Positions 1-11,636 of a stretch of DNA of 64,000 nt are shown here, piece by piece. The notes under the pieces were generated by a model that was not told where the DNA came from, made no database searches, and was given only the letters and a program-made list of their open reading frames with translations. Made by a program: the position numbers and the translations under genes. Position 1 is the first letter of the stretch. Every line of letters starts with the position of its first letter. The stretch spans positions 12,500,001 to 12,564,000 of the forward strand of contig CM067557.1 in the NCBI GenBank assembly GCA_034509755.1, written 5' to 3'. The stretch is from Anisodus tanguticus (taxonomy: Eukaryota; Streptophyta; Magnoliopsida; Solanales; Solanaceae).

Positions 1-240
1 AGGGCAAACGATTTTTAGGCTCTTGATATTATAATGGAGAATAATTCTCTGAATATTTCATTCCAATGATAGTAAATATATACAATATTATAATGTAGTA
101 CTAATCTAAGTTTACCTAAAATATAAGATGTTAATCTACCTAATTGATGACAAATTGATTTACAATGATAATTACAAGATTACATCTTAATTAGTAGTGA
201 TTGAAAATAATTATGGAATTGTCCCATAATTATTCTTACA
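1..240 (-). mobile_element. 5' LTR and primer-binding end of a Ty1/copia element cut by the window edge
   Basis: Bases 32-240 match the 61591-61799 LTR of copia-5 almost throughout and have the same length, 209 bp, ending TTCTTACA. Bases 1-31 match the untranslated leader and primer-binding site of that element (GGCTCTTGATA), so this is the 5' LTR of a minus-strand copy whose coding part lies to the left of the window. The LTR start is degraded (TAATGG in place of TGTAGG) and the PBS has lost its terminal CCA match, so this copy is older than copia-5. I see no coding sequence here. Confidence 0.85.
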
Positions 241-274
241 AACTTTATATTCCCATCAATCTATAATACTTGAG

Positions 275-541
275 TAGTACCCGTTCATTTTTACTTCTCC
301 ACTATACTAAAAATAGATTTTTATTTTTACTTGTTACTTTTAACATATCAAGAGAAGAGCGCAATTTCTTTTTTCCTGTTTTACCCATAATATTAATTAC
401 TCATTTCAAATCATTTTTCAAGTTCATTAAAATCATGCACCAATTAATATGGTTATCATGGTAAATTATGTAGCTTATTTATTATTTCTTAAGAGGTGTG
501 CAAAATCAATAGTGAACAAGTATAAGTGAACGGTGAGAGTA
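275..541. mobile_element. Stowaway-like MITE
   Basis: About 265 bp bounded by inverted ends: CCGTTCATTTTTACTT near 281-296 and, in reverse complement, the matching block AAGTATAAGTGAACGG at 518-533. TA dinucleotides flank both ends, as expected of Tc1/mariner-type MITEs. The interior is AT-rich and non-coding. The short open frame at 270-464 lies inside it and is not a gene. Confidence 0.6.
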
Positions 542-582
542 CGTATTTTTTGTTATATCAAGTCAATATAGTCGATGAAAAT

Positions 583-622
583 TCAGGTAGCCAACCAACT
601 GAGCTATTATATCCCTACGTGT
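583..622 (-). repeat. 5' head fragment of a tRNA-derived SINE
   Basis: About 40 bp nearly identical to the head of the SINE at 42769-42901, including the A-box-like TAGCTCAGTTGG on the minus strand. The B box and tail are missing, so this is a truncated copy. No flanking duplication was found. Confidence 0.6.
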
Positions 623-961
623 AATCAGGAAATATTTTATCCTTTTACCTTTAATCTTTTATCTCCCCCCCTCCCCTTTTGAATTTTCTTTCCATCAGTA
701 GAACAGAAGCATTCAAATTACTGGATGTCGAAGCAATTCTTTTGTTTTTATGTGGCAAAGCAAATACGTCTGCTTCCCAGTAGCATATAGTAAAAACAAT
801 TTATACAATCAACTTATTATTGGGCTAAACACTCTAAAAATATTCTTATTATAATATGTTATCCACTTTCAGTCCAGGTCGCACAACTTTTATCACCATT
901 AAGAATATTCAATACTTTATAATTTATAAATAGCTTTCTTTTACTTTTCTACTTTTCATGT
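623..961. other. AT-rich spacer
   Basis: No gene, RNA or clear repeat seen. There is a pyrimidine-rich stretch around 650-700. Confidence 0.5.
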
Positions 962-1992
962 GACTACAACAAATTGCTTCAAAAAGGACGACTAACTAAT
1001 GCCAAAAAGGGCGATTATATAATGCCATTGTACTTAGGACCAGAAAGGGCAACATAAAGTCGCCCTTTTTAATTTCACCAACTAGGGCGAGTATAATATT
1101 TCGCCGTGGTTGAAAACTTAAATAGGACGACATCTTTTCACTCACCCTCCTTGAGATCTCTCATTTTGTTATAGGATTCTTCTTTTTCGTAGGTCATTTG
1201 TGACACGCGGAAAGGGCTCGTGCAACTTCAGCACGATTTGAAAAAGGAATTGATCGTGTCTGAGTCCCACAAAAAATCGCGGTACTTCTGAAATTTTTCC
1301 AATCTCCCTCCCTATTCTTATTTCCCAAAACAAAAGACCCATTTTATTTCTGTTTCCTGCCAGCCCTTCTTCTTCATCACTCTCATCCCTTCTGTTACCC
1401 GGAGTCCTCTAACTCTCTTCCATCAATTGACGACTTGTAGACAAAGGCCAGTAAAGGTAACCTCTGTTTCTACTTGCTTTCATCTTCATATTCTCAACCT
1501 CAATTGGACATAAGTGTTAGTATATGCTTGAAATTCAATATCACTCTCTAAAATAATCTGAGTAAAGTATGGGTAGAATTATAGTAATTGTGAAAAAATT
1601 CCCAAATTTTTTGGGTTTTATAATTGTTAGGGTTTGTACACTGTTTATTTTTAGACTTATTTTTCGGTTCTATAACATAATATAACTCTCTTAGATGTTT
1701 GGTTTGGTTTGTTATGTTAGCAAAATTGCTGAATCCTAAGTTTTATTTAGGTCTTTTGGAATATGAGTTGTTAAGATGGATAGTGATAGGAGTTGGATGC
1801 ATATTAGAGGCCTACTTAATAGGCAAAAAGAAGAATATAAAAATGGCATCGAAGAGTTCCTTGAGTTTACTTTTAACGACATCATTCCGAATTCAGATGC
1901 GAAGACTAATTGGTCACATCATATAACTAATTGCATTTTGTTACTTAGATAATTCTTTGTTGTGCATATAATGTACTTCAGAATTTCAGAAC

Positions 1993-4554
1993 ATGGACTC
2001 AGAAACACAAGCACCAGAAGATTGTGATAGATTGGATGTCCAACATCAGATGCAAAAGAGGCCAAGAAACGGTAATATTATAATCTTATGTAGACAAAGA
2101 GTGTTATGAGCTCAATTGTTTTTAATCCTTCTAGCAACATAATAACAATTGTTTCCAATTTGCGATAGGTCCGTTTTACGGTCCTAGTAGAGCTAAGAAG
2201 TACAAAAATTTGTGAATTCATCAACCACTCAAGTTTAAAATTAGCATTCCGAAAGAACTAGGTCTTGTTGTTGGGGATAGAGCCAATCAATTTGTGGCAA
2301 ACTGTTCTGACTGGGTGAAGATGTTTTGTCGCCTTGATGTCGTGTCTTGAAACTACATGCCTGATGATGTATTAGATCGTCTTTATGCAATGATAAAGGT
2401 ACTCACTATTGTTGCAGTTATTATCTACTGTACAAGTTAATATCCCCAAAAAAGAGTAGTTTAAATTTCTCTGTGGTTAAAGTTGGAACCATTCACAAAC
2501 TTGCAATGCACTTGATGTAAGATCCATATAGCATCTAATGAATGATTTTTCCTGCATTTTCTGTTTTATTTGGTCAATTTAGCACTTATCTTGCAATTTT
2601 CATAAGCAACACCTGGTGTCCTATAGGAAAATTATGAGTTGCCCTTGGTGATCATATTGATCGAGAATTAGAGGCCCAATGCATAAGCTTATTTAGGCAT
2701 TGTAGGGAAAGGTTAAAGAATAAGCGTTTTAAGGGGAAAGCACTTAATACAACAATGTCTAATCCTCCACCAAATGTGAATCCTGATCAATGGAAATGGC
2801 TTTGTCATCATTGGAATTCAGACAACCAAAAAGTGAGTAGATACTATTAACATTGACGTTTTCTAATTAGCATAGAGATAATTCCTATTATTTATAACTG
2901 TGTTCATTCTATCTTTATGAATTTGTAGAGAAAGAGTGAAACCAATAGGCTTAATGCAAAGGCTAACAATATCAAATCAGCTTGTGGATCCAAATCTACT
3001 GCTCGAGTCCTATATGACTTGGTACAAGAAGTTTTACTACTCATGAAATTGCTATTAACTTACTTCCGTACCATAACTATGCAATTTTAGTATTTTTATT
3101 TTCCATTGCACACGAACACACGAAGCATGTGTGGCATATTATGTTTATATTCATATTCATGCATCACTAATTGGCACAAAAATTTGATTATTGTTCTCAT
3201 TTACTAGTATATATATATTATGTATATATGCATGAATGTGAAATGGAGATGGAGATTGAAGCACAAAGGAACTTGATACCCAACTTGGTGTTGAAATGGA
3301 AAGTAACACGGGGGATGAAACAAGTACAACAGAACCTTTGTATATAACAGCGTGGAATAAGCTAAAAAGGTACTATATTGTAGTTGAAATAAAAAAAATT
3401 ATAGAGCATCTCAACCTCATCTTGTCTCATCTGCCTTAACATGGAACATGTCTGCTTCTTCCTATTCAATGATTAAATGCTCACATTGCTCATTTATCTG
3501 CTGTGTCCTTCTCTGCCAATTCCTATTTCATATAAGCTCTACAACATCCATGTTAGGAGCATCTCCTATCAGCTGCAAATATCCATCTTAGGAACATCCA
3601 ACATGATGTGTTCACTCTGAGAACACATAACACAAGTATCATCTTGTCTGCCAATTCCTGTTTCATCTATTCTCACTTTTGTCATAAGATGAATCTATCC
3701 CAAGGACACGGAATACATTGTGTATCCTAATTGAATTTTCTTCTTTTCTTCATTACTACCCCACACAAAGAAGAACTCTCTACATCTTTTATACAGAATA
3801 CTTGTGAATGACAATATTTGTTTGATGGAGTGTTATAATTTTTTTGTAGAAATGAAATCTAATCATACTCATCATGGAGTGTTTTAATTTCTTCTTACAA
3901 CTTTAGTTCTCACTCAAATCAAAACCAAAGAGGAAAATTGTTCCCCACTATAGTTACAACAATTGATATACATCTTTACTTTGATGAATTAACTAACAAT
4001 ATTTCTGGAAATGCACGTAGATGGGAAACTAGATGATGAGGCTGAAGTTAAGCTTCATAAGTTCCAAGAGCTACATGAGAAGGAGATTCAAGAAAAAGGG
4101 GCTGATAAGTTGTCAATTGAAGAAGCCTTCACAGATGTACTTGACTATCGTCCTGGCTATGCAAGAGAATTGGGAAAAGGGGCTCCGTGATTCCTAAAGG
4201 AAAGAAAAAAGTGGTATCTATAGAAGTTGATGGCAACAACTTCAAAACGTTGAAGCCGAGCTTTTGCAAACTTTGGAAAGGTTAGAAGCCGAAGCTAATA
4301 AAGCAAGAGAAAGGGAGAAACAAAGGGAAGTGGAAATGAAGCAGAGGAAAGATCACCTTCGTGCATAAATTAATGCTGAATGCCAAAAGAAAATGGATGC
4401 CTTTATGGACGACTTGCAAAATAAACTGGTAAGAAGACTATCCTTTTCGTGTTTGTCCCTTTTATATTCATATTGCAATATATTTATCTGCTTTTATATT
4501 CACAGTTTGCTTCATATGGAGGAACTCCTGATTGGGCTAAAACACAAAGATCAG
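1993..4554 (+). pseudogene. CACTA-element transposase (plant transposase Ptta/En/Spm type), multi-exon, broken
   Basis: Exons can be followed by conserved frame plus GT/AG splice sites: 1993-2071, 2169-2398, about 2650-2832, 2929-about 3040, about 3257-3370, about 4020-4190, about 4225-4428 and 4506-4554. The core exon pair joined across the intron 2833-2928 carries NPDQWKWLCHHW followed by NRLNAKAN and GSKSTARVLYDL, the signature of the plant Ptta/En/Spm transposase family (Pfam PF03004-type). A downstream exon encodes an acidic segment with YRPGYARELGKG, also typical of this family. The exon at about 4225-4428 encodes a Glu/Lys/Arg-rich coiled coil of about 65 residues. In-frame stops occur in the second exon (near 2213 and 2348), near 4188 and within the coiled coil near 4367, so the gene is dead. 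The family binds subterminal repeats and mobilises the element; this copy could only be mobilised in trans. Confidence 0.8.
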
Positions 4555-5217
4555 GTATTTTTTTATGTCTAACTTTTTTTATGTAGCTTAGCAATATAGC
4601 TTAGAAAAGTACACGACTTCATCATTTTTTAATGCAGGTCAGTAGAAATGTATCTGACTTTATCATGCCAAAGCTTTAGTAGGTATTACTCTAGTTTATT
4701 TTGGGCATTTAGAGCATTTGATATATTTTTACTCGCCAATGTTGCTACCATTTTGTGTTTGTTGTATTGACTAGATATTCCCTTTTCATATTTGATTGTT
4801 GCAGGAAACAAAGTGCAGGCCTTTTTGAGATGCTTCGATCTTGGAAGTCATTATAATGGGAAGCTTCTCCAAAATGTACCTTTTAGAGAACGTTTTTTAG
4901 AGTTTCAGTGGATGTCCTTTTTTTTATGATAAAGCCACATATTTTGAGGTTGTTGTAAATATAACAGATTGTGATAATTTTGTAAAAAAATTAAATTATC
5001 AATGACATCAATGTTTTAATATCAATATTATATTTTTTGTAAATATTTTTGTTGGTGATCCAAAAGATACGGAAAAATGACGATATATTACATTGTATTG
5101 GAACAAGAAGGGCGATTATATGATCAAGTAAGGGGATCGAGTTTCCTTAGTTACATCAAAGTTGGCAGATGATTTGATGCAATATCTACAAGGGCAATTG
5201 ATTAGAGTTATCCAAGA

Positions 5218-5445
5218 AAAAAAGGCGAGTTTAGTTTCCCTATTTGAACTATATCAAATAAGGCGAGAAGGGTCGCCCTATTTGGTCCATCTCAAAAAAG
5301 GCGAGTGTAGTCGCTCTATTTGAACCACATCAAATAAGGCAAGTAAAGTCTACCTATTTGATCCATCTCAAAAAAGGCGATCGCAGTTGTCCTATTTGAA
5401 CCACATCAACTAAGGAAGGTGAAGTCGACCTATTTGACCCACACT
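5218..5445. repeat. Three 76-bp dimeric units in the CACTA right subterminal region
   Basis: The block AAGGCGA recurs with a period of 76 bp (GG at 5224, 5300 and 5376). Each unit is itself a dimer: an arm ending TATTTGAACCACATC followed by an arm ending TATTTG(G/A)TCCATCTC. The arms resemble the shorter GGGCGA/TCGCCC motifs scattered through both element ends. Likely transposase-binding sites, by analogy with other CACTA elements. Confidence 0.7.
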
Positions 5446-5644
5446 AAAAAGAAGACAGTTATCGCCCTATTTGGTCCTTATCAAAGGCGGAAACATAAAA
5501 AATCGCCCTTCTTGATCTAAGACAACAGTCATAATGCGGTGGAGTGAAGGACGACTTACAATCGCCCCCTTTGATCTAAGAGGGCGATTTTCCACCCAAA
5601 GAGGGTGACTTTGCTCGCCCTTTCAGAAGCTATTTGTTGTAGTG

Positions 5645-6055
5645 AGACTTCATTCATACACACTCAATAATCTGCCCTTGAACTAAGTTCTACATGCACA
5701 TCACTATTTAGGAGTTAATTTAGAGATTAATCGTGTGCTACCTACATCATCCTAGTATTTATGGCCACCAAACTCACAAGCTTATTTTTTGAGTGTATGT
5801 CTCCATGCTATGAATAAAGGTGTAAACCAACCCATAAACAAGCAAAGGAAACAGTAGGGTCTTACACCATCACTCTATCATCATCATACTCATCCCACCA
5901 AATCATATACTATGATATTAATTGTTAGGCTAAACAACTCAAAAATACTATTTAACATAGTATGATAATGTCTGCTTTAGGTAAAACTCGTGTATTTTAA
6001 TGGTGCTCTAACACTCGTTAAACCCACCACATATTGGCCCCATAATATACTAGTA
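5645..6055. other. Non-coding spacer
   Basis: No supported gene or repeat; AT-rich with short runs only. Confidence 0.5.
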
Positions 6056-6290
6056 CTTTCGTTGTTCCAATTTATATTATACTCTTTATTTTTTAGCTAG
6101 TCCGAAAAAGAATGACACATTTCTATATTTAGTAACAATTTAACTTTAAAATTTCCGTTTTACCCCTAATGAGATTATTTATAGTCACAAATATTTATGA
6201 CTTGTTTTAGACCACAAATTTCAAAAATCTTCCTTTCATTGTTAAATTTTTTGTCTATTCAAACAACTTCACATAAATGATCTAAAGTCT
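6056..6290. mobile_element. Degenerate Stowaway-like MITE, same family as the one in the KCS intron
   Basis: The segment about 6110-6240 matches the reverse complement of 34500-34615, including GACCACAAATTTCAAAA and a following CTTCCTTTC. The left end TACTTTCGTTGTTCCAATTT resembles the family end TACTCCCTCCGTCCCAATTT. The right end (ACATAAAT near 6280) is eroded. Confidence 0.55.
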
Positions 6291-6501
6291 CACTTACTTG
6301 AAAAAATAGGAACCTAAAAGTTAAAGTCCCACCTACCTTGAAACGGGCAAGCTTTCTAGACCCATGATGTTCAATATACCTCAAATTCAATATCCAACAA
6401 TCTCAATCAACGCAAAATATCAATTAACAATCTCAGTCATAATAATCGAGGTCATTCTCACATTTTTAGGTCAAAAGTCAACTAGAAGTCAATAAAAAAA
6501 T

Positions 6502-6948
6502 TGTTGGAAATTTGACTTTGGCGGGAGTTGCGTCCAACCATCTTTAATGACTTAAACACTAGTGTACCACATGTTGGAACCTTCGGTTCTTCACACGTGC
6601 ATAATCTACTAAGTAAGTAGATGACCGTAGGGCCAATGATCGTCACATTTCGTTGAAAAATGAAAGAGATATTAGTCTACGAAGTGAGGTGTTTGAAGTA
6701 TGGAAAAAGGTGTTAAAAGAGCAATCCTCCCTCATCGGTGGGGGAAGAAAGATTTGTTTAGTTAATAAGTCTCAAGGTTGGCTTGGGATTTGGGACCCTA
6801 AGAGGTATCCCATGTGTTTAAAGGAGGGAGGACCTAGATGTGTTTCGGTTCGAGGATAAGCCCAGACACGCGCCGCCGCCGCCCACCCGTCCCGTCCCGT
6901 CCAGTCTCGGTCTCGGGTCACGAGCTGTGGCTTTTTTTGATATTATCT
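6502..6948 (+). repeat. Copia-1 5' LTR, truncated
   Basis: It starts TGTTGG and aligns with 9258 onward until TATTATCT, where the match stops and pol sequence begins. About half of the 873-bp LTR is retained. It contains a GC-rich block (CGCCGCCGCCGCCC at 6871-6884) shared with the 3' LTR. The short open frame 6653-6859 lies inside the LTR and is not a gene. Confidence 0.88.
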
Positions 6949-6950
6949 CG

Positions 6951-8590
6951 AAGTGGCTGAATATCCGGAATCTAGTGTTCCAGATTCTCAGAACTTGGAG
7001 ACCCCAGAGATGGAACTAAGGCGAAGTAAAAGGGCCAGGAAGGATAAATCCTTTGGTCCTGACTTTGTAGCTTATATGGTTGATGATGAATCAAGGACAA
7101 TTTCTAAAGCATTGTCAACTCTAGAGGCACCGCTCTGGAAATAAGCTATTGAGAATGAAAAGGCTTCATTCTGCATAACCATACTTGGGAGTTGGTTGAT
7201 CTTCCTCTGGGAAATAAATCGTTAGGTTGTAAATGGATACTCAAATGAAAATATAAAGCAGATGGGTCTATAGACAAGTACAAGGCCAGGCTGGTAGTCA
7301 AGGGCTATCGACAGAAAGAAGGTCTTGACTACTTTGACACGTACTCCCCGGTATCTCAGATGATATCCATACGGGTATTTATTGTGATCACAGCTTTGCG
7401 TGACCTGAGATACATCAAATGGATGTCAAGTCAGCCTTCCTAAATGGTGATTTGGAAGAAAAAATTTATATGGACCAAACCGAGGGGTATGTAGTTCAAG
7501 GGCAAGAGAAGAAAGTCTGTCGGCTTGTCAAATTTCTGTACGGGCTGAAACAAGCCCTGAAGCAATGGCACAAAAAGTTTGATAGTACTCTACTATCGAA
7601 GGGTTTCGCCATTAATGAGTGTGATAAATGTGTCTACACGAAAGGTAACTCTGACACATTCGTCATGTTATACCTATACGTAGATGACATGTTGATCACA
7701 TGAAGCAGTCCTAGGATAATCCTAGAGACTAAGAACATGTTGAAACAATGCTTCGACATGAAGGATATGGGTATCGCAGATGTCATCTTAGGGATAAAAA
7801 TCTCTAAGACGTCTAACGGACTGGTCTTATCTCAGTCTCACTACATCGAGGATGTCTTGAGAAAGTTCGAGATGTTTGACAGTTCACCGATAAAGTCACC
7901 AATGGATACAAATAAAAAACTTGATAAAAATTTTGGTGCACCCGTATACCAGGAGCGATATGCACAGGTGATCGATAGTTTGATATATATAACAAACTGC
8001 ACCAAACCTGATATTGCTTATGCAGTTAATAAGTTGGCTAGGTTTACCCAGAATCCAAGTGATGATCACTGGAAGGCATTGAATCTGGTATTACAATACC
8101 TGAAACACACGTTAACTTTTGGGTTACATTATTCGAGATATCCAGCTGTACTAGAGGGGTACAGTGATGCAAACTGGATATCTGATATAAAGAACACCAA
8201 GTCCACCAGTGGGTATGTATTTACAATTGGTAGTGGGGCTGTGTCTTGGAAATCCTCTAAGCAAACTTGCATCTCCCGATCCACAATGGAATCAGAGTTT
8301 ATCGCTTTAGACAAAGCAGGAGAAGAAGCTGAGTGGCTTCATGACTTCTTAGAAGATGTTCCGTGTTGGAACAAACCCGTACCTTCTGTAATGATCCACT
8401 GCGACAGTCAGTCAGCTCTAGGAAGAGCATATAATGCTATGTACAACGGCAAGTCTCATCATATTCGACGGAGGCATAAGACCATTAGGCAGCTGATCAC
8501 CATGGGTATAATATCCATTGATTAAATAAAGTCAAAGGATAATATAGTAGACCCGCTGACAAAGGGCTTACCCAAGGATCAGATGTTCTG
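6951..8590 (+). pseudogene. Copia-1 pol remnant: reverse transcriptase and RNase H
   Basis: Three collinear open segments (6953-7144, 7419-7703, 7737-8525) encode the second half of a Ty1/copia polyprotein. The first is the basic linker before the RT (MELRRSKRARKD). The second carries MDVKSAFLNGDLEEKIYMDQ and the catalytic YVDDMLI box; the third carries the RT thumb and the copia-type RNase H domain with GYSDANW and STMESEFIALDKAGEEAEWL. Stops or frameshifts interrupt it at about 7142, through 7145-7418 and at 7701. The RNase H part is a single open frame and is the best preserved coding piece of the element. It has no gag or integrase, so it could move only if complemented in trans. Confidence 0.88.
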
Positions 8591-9257
8591 CCTGTCTACG
8601 GGAATGGGCTTAAAATCCAAAGTATAAGGAACAATACGGTGGTAACCCATCCTTACTGACTGGAGATCCCAGGAATTTGGTTCAATGGAAAAACTAAGCT
8701 ATACAGGTTTAGTTGATCGCTTCAGTGGAAGCATGAGCACTTCGGATAGTGATTTCTGTAAAGAAACACCAAATCCAAGGCCGTTCTTGCAATAGACGTT
8801 AAGTGCTATCTGCAGTGTGGGTAAAGGTTAAGTTTTCAAAACCTTTAAAGATCCTCAACAGTTGAGGTTAGGTTTGGGGAAACTTTTAATAGTTCCTAAC
8901 ATTTTTGAAATGGGGTATAGCAGGATACCTTGTAGGATACCACCTATTTAAGTGCGAGGACATGCCGCCTCAAATGAACGCACTTAAGAATCCAAGAAAT
9001 TGTCCACCCCCACAACAGACAAAACATTACGAAGAAGAGAGTAAGGAAATTTGTTGTGTTAGTACTATTGACTTGGCTTACACTAAACACTGACGGTTCA
9101 AGACATCACATTCACCGTGCAATAAGTAAGTCCGATGGTATTTCACTATGGAAGGTTCAAAGCTGAAGCTACCTCTCCTTATGCAACATCGGTCCGCTGA
9201 AATATTGTTGGGAATAGGCACCATGTGAGTGCGCCAAAATCTCTTTCAAGAGGGGAT

Positions 9258-10130
9258 TGTTGAAAATTTTCCTTTGGCGGGAGTTGCGTCCAACCATCTT
9301 TAATGACTTAAACACTAGTGTTCCGCATGTTGGAACCTTCGGTTCTTCACACGTGCATAATCTACTAAGTAAGTAGATGACCGTAGGGCCAAGGATAGTT
9401 AAATTTCGTAGAGAAATGAAAGAGATATTGGTCTACGAAGTGAGGTGTTTGAAGCATGGAAAAAGGTGTTAAAAGAGCAATCCTCCCTCATTAGTGGAGG
9501 AAGAAAGATTTGTTTAGTTAATAAGTCTCAAGGTTGGCTTGGGGTTTGGGACCCTAAGGGGTATCACATGTGTTTAAATGAGGGAGGACCTAGATGTGCT
9601 TCGGTTCGAGGATAAGCCCACACGCGCGCCGCCGCTGCCCACCTGTCCCGTCCGGTCTCGGTCTCGGGTCACAGGTCACGGGCTGTGGCTTCTTCTGATA
9701 TTATCTTTTTAGATACTACCTCCATAATGGCCATTACTTGGTCGGTAACAACAATTATGTGGGCAGTTGGTAAGCCTCTCCTTCAACTATATAAAGGAGC
9801 CTTTGCACAATTGTTAAGACACACATAACACACAAACGAAATCAGTTTTCTTCCTATTACTTCCAGTATCATTTCATTACTCAAAATTCTTCAAGGTAGC
9901 ACTTGAGTTTCCTTTGCTCAACTGTTCATTTGCTGTTTTATCTTGGGAGACAATTGTCCAGGACGTAGAAACGATACATACGGGGCAATCTTGTCTTAAA
10001 GACAGAGTGCGATCACTCGACTCAGCATACCAAAACTGTTCCAGTTTTTTGTTCAAATTTATTGTAATTCCATTTTCTTGTAATACTTAGCAGTTACTTA
10101 TTTCCATTTTCTGCATCTTTGTAAACAACA
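9258..10130 (+). repeat. Copia-1 3' LTR, complete
   Basis: It runs from TGTTGAAAA to GTAAACAACA, 873 bp. It carries a TATA box at 9788-9796 and downstream U5-like sequence. It is bounded on the right by AAAAT, the element's target duplication. Confidence 0.88.
9788..9796 (+). promoter_or_regulatory. TATA box of the copia-1 3' LTR
   Basis: TATATAAAG sits 530 bp into the LTR with a short AC-rich stretch about 40 bp downstream, as expected for the U3/R promoter. In the 3' LTR it would drive read-out to the right. Activity is inferred, not shown. Confidence 0.55.
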
Positions 10131-10389
10131 AAAATCAATACTCAAGTCAAACCCAGACAAACCCCAAACTAAATTGTAGGATTAGTTCAAATATATCATC
10201 AGATTCTCATTCGGAGTCCAATTACTTAGTTAAATCTCCAAATTACTCAATTAGAAAGTTACGTCAACATTTCCTAATCCCCCAGTAAATTTCATTATTC
10301 TATGGTTAAATTCCAACAGAACTAAGTTTACCTCAATGATTTAGGTTCTCATAATTGAAATTTCACCACCGAGTTCCTGATTTTTTAAA

Positions 10390-11040
10390 ATGGAAAAAGT
10401 TAGGTCTAAAATTTCGTCACTCTCGTATCTGTATGGAGTATATACTATTCAACCTTGTGCAATATGCTTCATGTTGCGCCCCTACCACACACTAACCCCT
10501 TGTGTTATGCTTGTGCGGTGTGCTTACCGCAAAAAACTAGATGCCTTGTGCATTGAGCGTGCGACGCACGCACCAAAGTACAACATGCAATTTTTTTCAA
10601 ATGTCAACTTTGTTCTAAATGGTGTTAAAATTCATCCGAGTTCCTCGAATCCTAATCCAATCATCTCAACAGTCCAAAATGGTTATACAAACCTATATAA
10701 ACATGTGTGAAACTCGATTGTTTAATCTAATCATCTCAACGGTCCAAAATGGTTATACAAACATATATAAACATGTGTGGAACTCGATTTGAAACATAAA
10801 TACAAAAACATGAAGGGTCAAGTTATTACATTTCCCCCCACTTAAACGTTGGCTCCTTGAAGAAGTTAGAAAGCATACTTGAAACTTCAAACCGGTGCGG
10901 GTATCTGTCACCCAAGTCCACCTTAGTCTCCCAAGGAAGCAACAGCGTAGAGGAGTTGGTCAAACTCATCAGTCCCATGACTTGAACACAAAAATCGCCT
11001 CCTTGTACAGATCGTTATGTTTCTCCACAATGAATTAATC
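10390..11040 (-). mobile_element. Remnant of a chromodomain Ty3/gypsy element: LTR part, polypurine tract, end of pol
   Basis: On the minus strand, about 10850-10955 reads WETKVDLGDRYPHRFE, which fits the last helix of a chromodomain after integrase. It is followed by a polypurine tract (AAGTGGGGGGAAATG, 10835-10849) and then by LTR-like sequence beginning TGTAATAACTTGACCC. The element body and the other LTR are absent. The 106-residue open frame at 10390-10710 lies in the LTR part and I do not regard it as a gene. Confidence 0.6.
10654..10793. repeat. Two tandem 70-bp units
   Basis: The block TCATCTCAAC recurs at 10661 and 10731, and about 70 bp around it repeats with few changes (ACATGTGTGAAACTCGATT in one copy). 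It lies within the LTR-like part of the gypsy remnant. Confidence 0.75.
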
Positions 11041-11055
11041 AAAGAAAACTCTATC

Positions 11056-11286
11056 GACCCTACAAAAAAGTAAAGAATTGACAATAAAACTTTAACAAAA
11101 ATTTAATATATTATTGCTAAAAACGTAAATGACAACAAAAAATAATTTTATTGCGAAAACTTTTTGCGTCAGTGGTTATTGTAACTGTATGCAACAATTT
11201 TTGTTGTTATGAAATGTACTTTTGGCAACAACATCTAATATATGACAATAAAAAAATTGTTGACAAATACTTTTCTTCTTATAGTG
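11056..11286. mobile_element. Possible small CACTA-like MITE
   Basis: The right end, read inward, is CACTATAAGAAGAAAAGTA followed by TTTGTCAACAAT. The left end CCTACAAAAAAGTAAAGAA followed by TTGACAAT is an imperfect match. The interior is AT-rich with AACAA/TTGTT runs. Weakly supported. Confidence 0.3.
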
Positions 11287-11402
11287 TGACCTCAACTTGC
11301 AAACCTATCTGACGAAAATCATCACTAGGACTTGTTCTTATGATAAATCCTTGTCCAATTTGATTGTACTAGCTGCTATGATGTGGGTATCATACATCTA
11401 AT

Positions 11403-11511
11403 ATTATTAGTGAATATTAATAGAATATTTACTATATATTTTATAATAATTAGTGTTGTATAATTATGGTAGTTATAGGATCCTTATTGTATTAGGACTC
11501 CACATTGTACA
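11403..11511 (+). repeat. Copia-2 5' LTR, left part
   Basis: It matches 24540-24650 of the 3' LTR closely (both contain GAATATTTAC then ATATATTTTATAAT and TCCACATTGTACA). It ends in GTACA, the target duplicated by the gypsy insertion. Confidence 0.9.
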
Positions 11512-11597
11512 TGTCACGACCCAAATCGGAGGGCCGCGACGGGCACCCGGACTTTTAAGCGGAAAAAGATTATGGAAAATCTTAACCAGAAAACCAA

Positions 11598-11636
<39 letters not shown>

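Larger units (their letters stand above)
962..5644 (+). mobile_element. CACTA (En/Spm) DNA transposon, degenerate
   Basis: The right end read outward is CACTACAACAAATAGCTTC and the left end is GACTACAACAAATTGCTTC, giving 19-bp terminal inverted repeats with the first base of the left one mutated. Both subterminal zones carry many short GGGCGA/TCGCCC motifs in both orientations (about 985-1140 and 5105-5640), the usual transposase-binding architecture of CACTA elements. The interior encodes a multi-exon plant En/Spm-type transposase (separate entry). A 3-bp target duplication is not visible (TGT on the left, AGA on the right). The element is 4.7 kb and cannot be autonomous because the transposase contains stops. 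Confidence 0.9.
6502..10130 (+). mobile_element. Copia-1: Ty1/copia element with a large 5' deletion
   Basis: The two ends are LTRs (6502-6948 truncated; 9258-10130 complete) flanked by a perfect 5-bp target duplication, AAAAT, at 6497-6501 and 10131-10135. A polypurine tract (AAGAGGGGA) abuts the 3' LTR. The element passes from within the 5' LTR straight into the late reverse-transcriptase linker, so the rest of the 5' LTR, primer-binding site, gag, protease and integrase are missing. Length is 3.6 kb against roughly 5 kb or more for complete members. Confidence 0.92.

Noticed and set aside
1699..1926. 75-codon frame in the CACTA element
   Set aside because: It lies upstream of the recognisable transposase exons without matching the family; at best part of a leader exon, not supported as a gene.
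962..5644. 3-bp target-site duplication for the CACTA element
   Set aside because: The flanks are TGT and AGA, which do not match; the element ends are called on the inverted repeats only.
10390..10710. 106-codon frame as a host gene
   Set aside because: It overlaps LTR-like sequence with a 70-bp tandem duplication and has no known domain.
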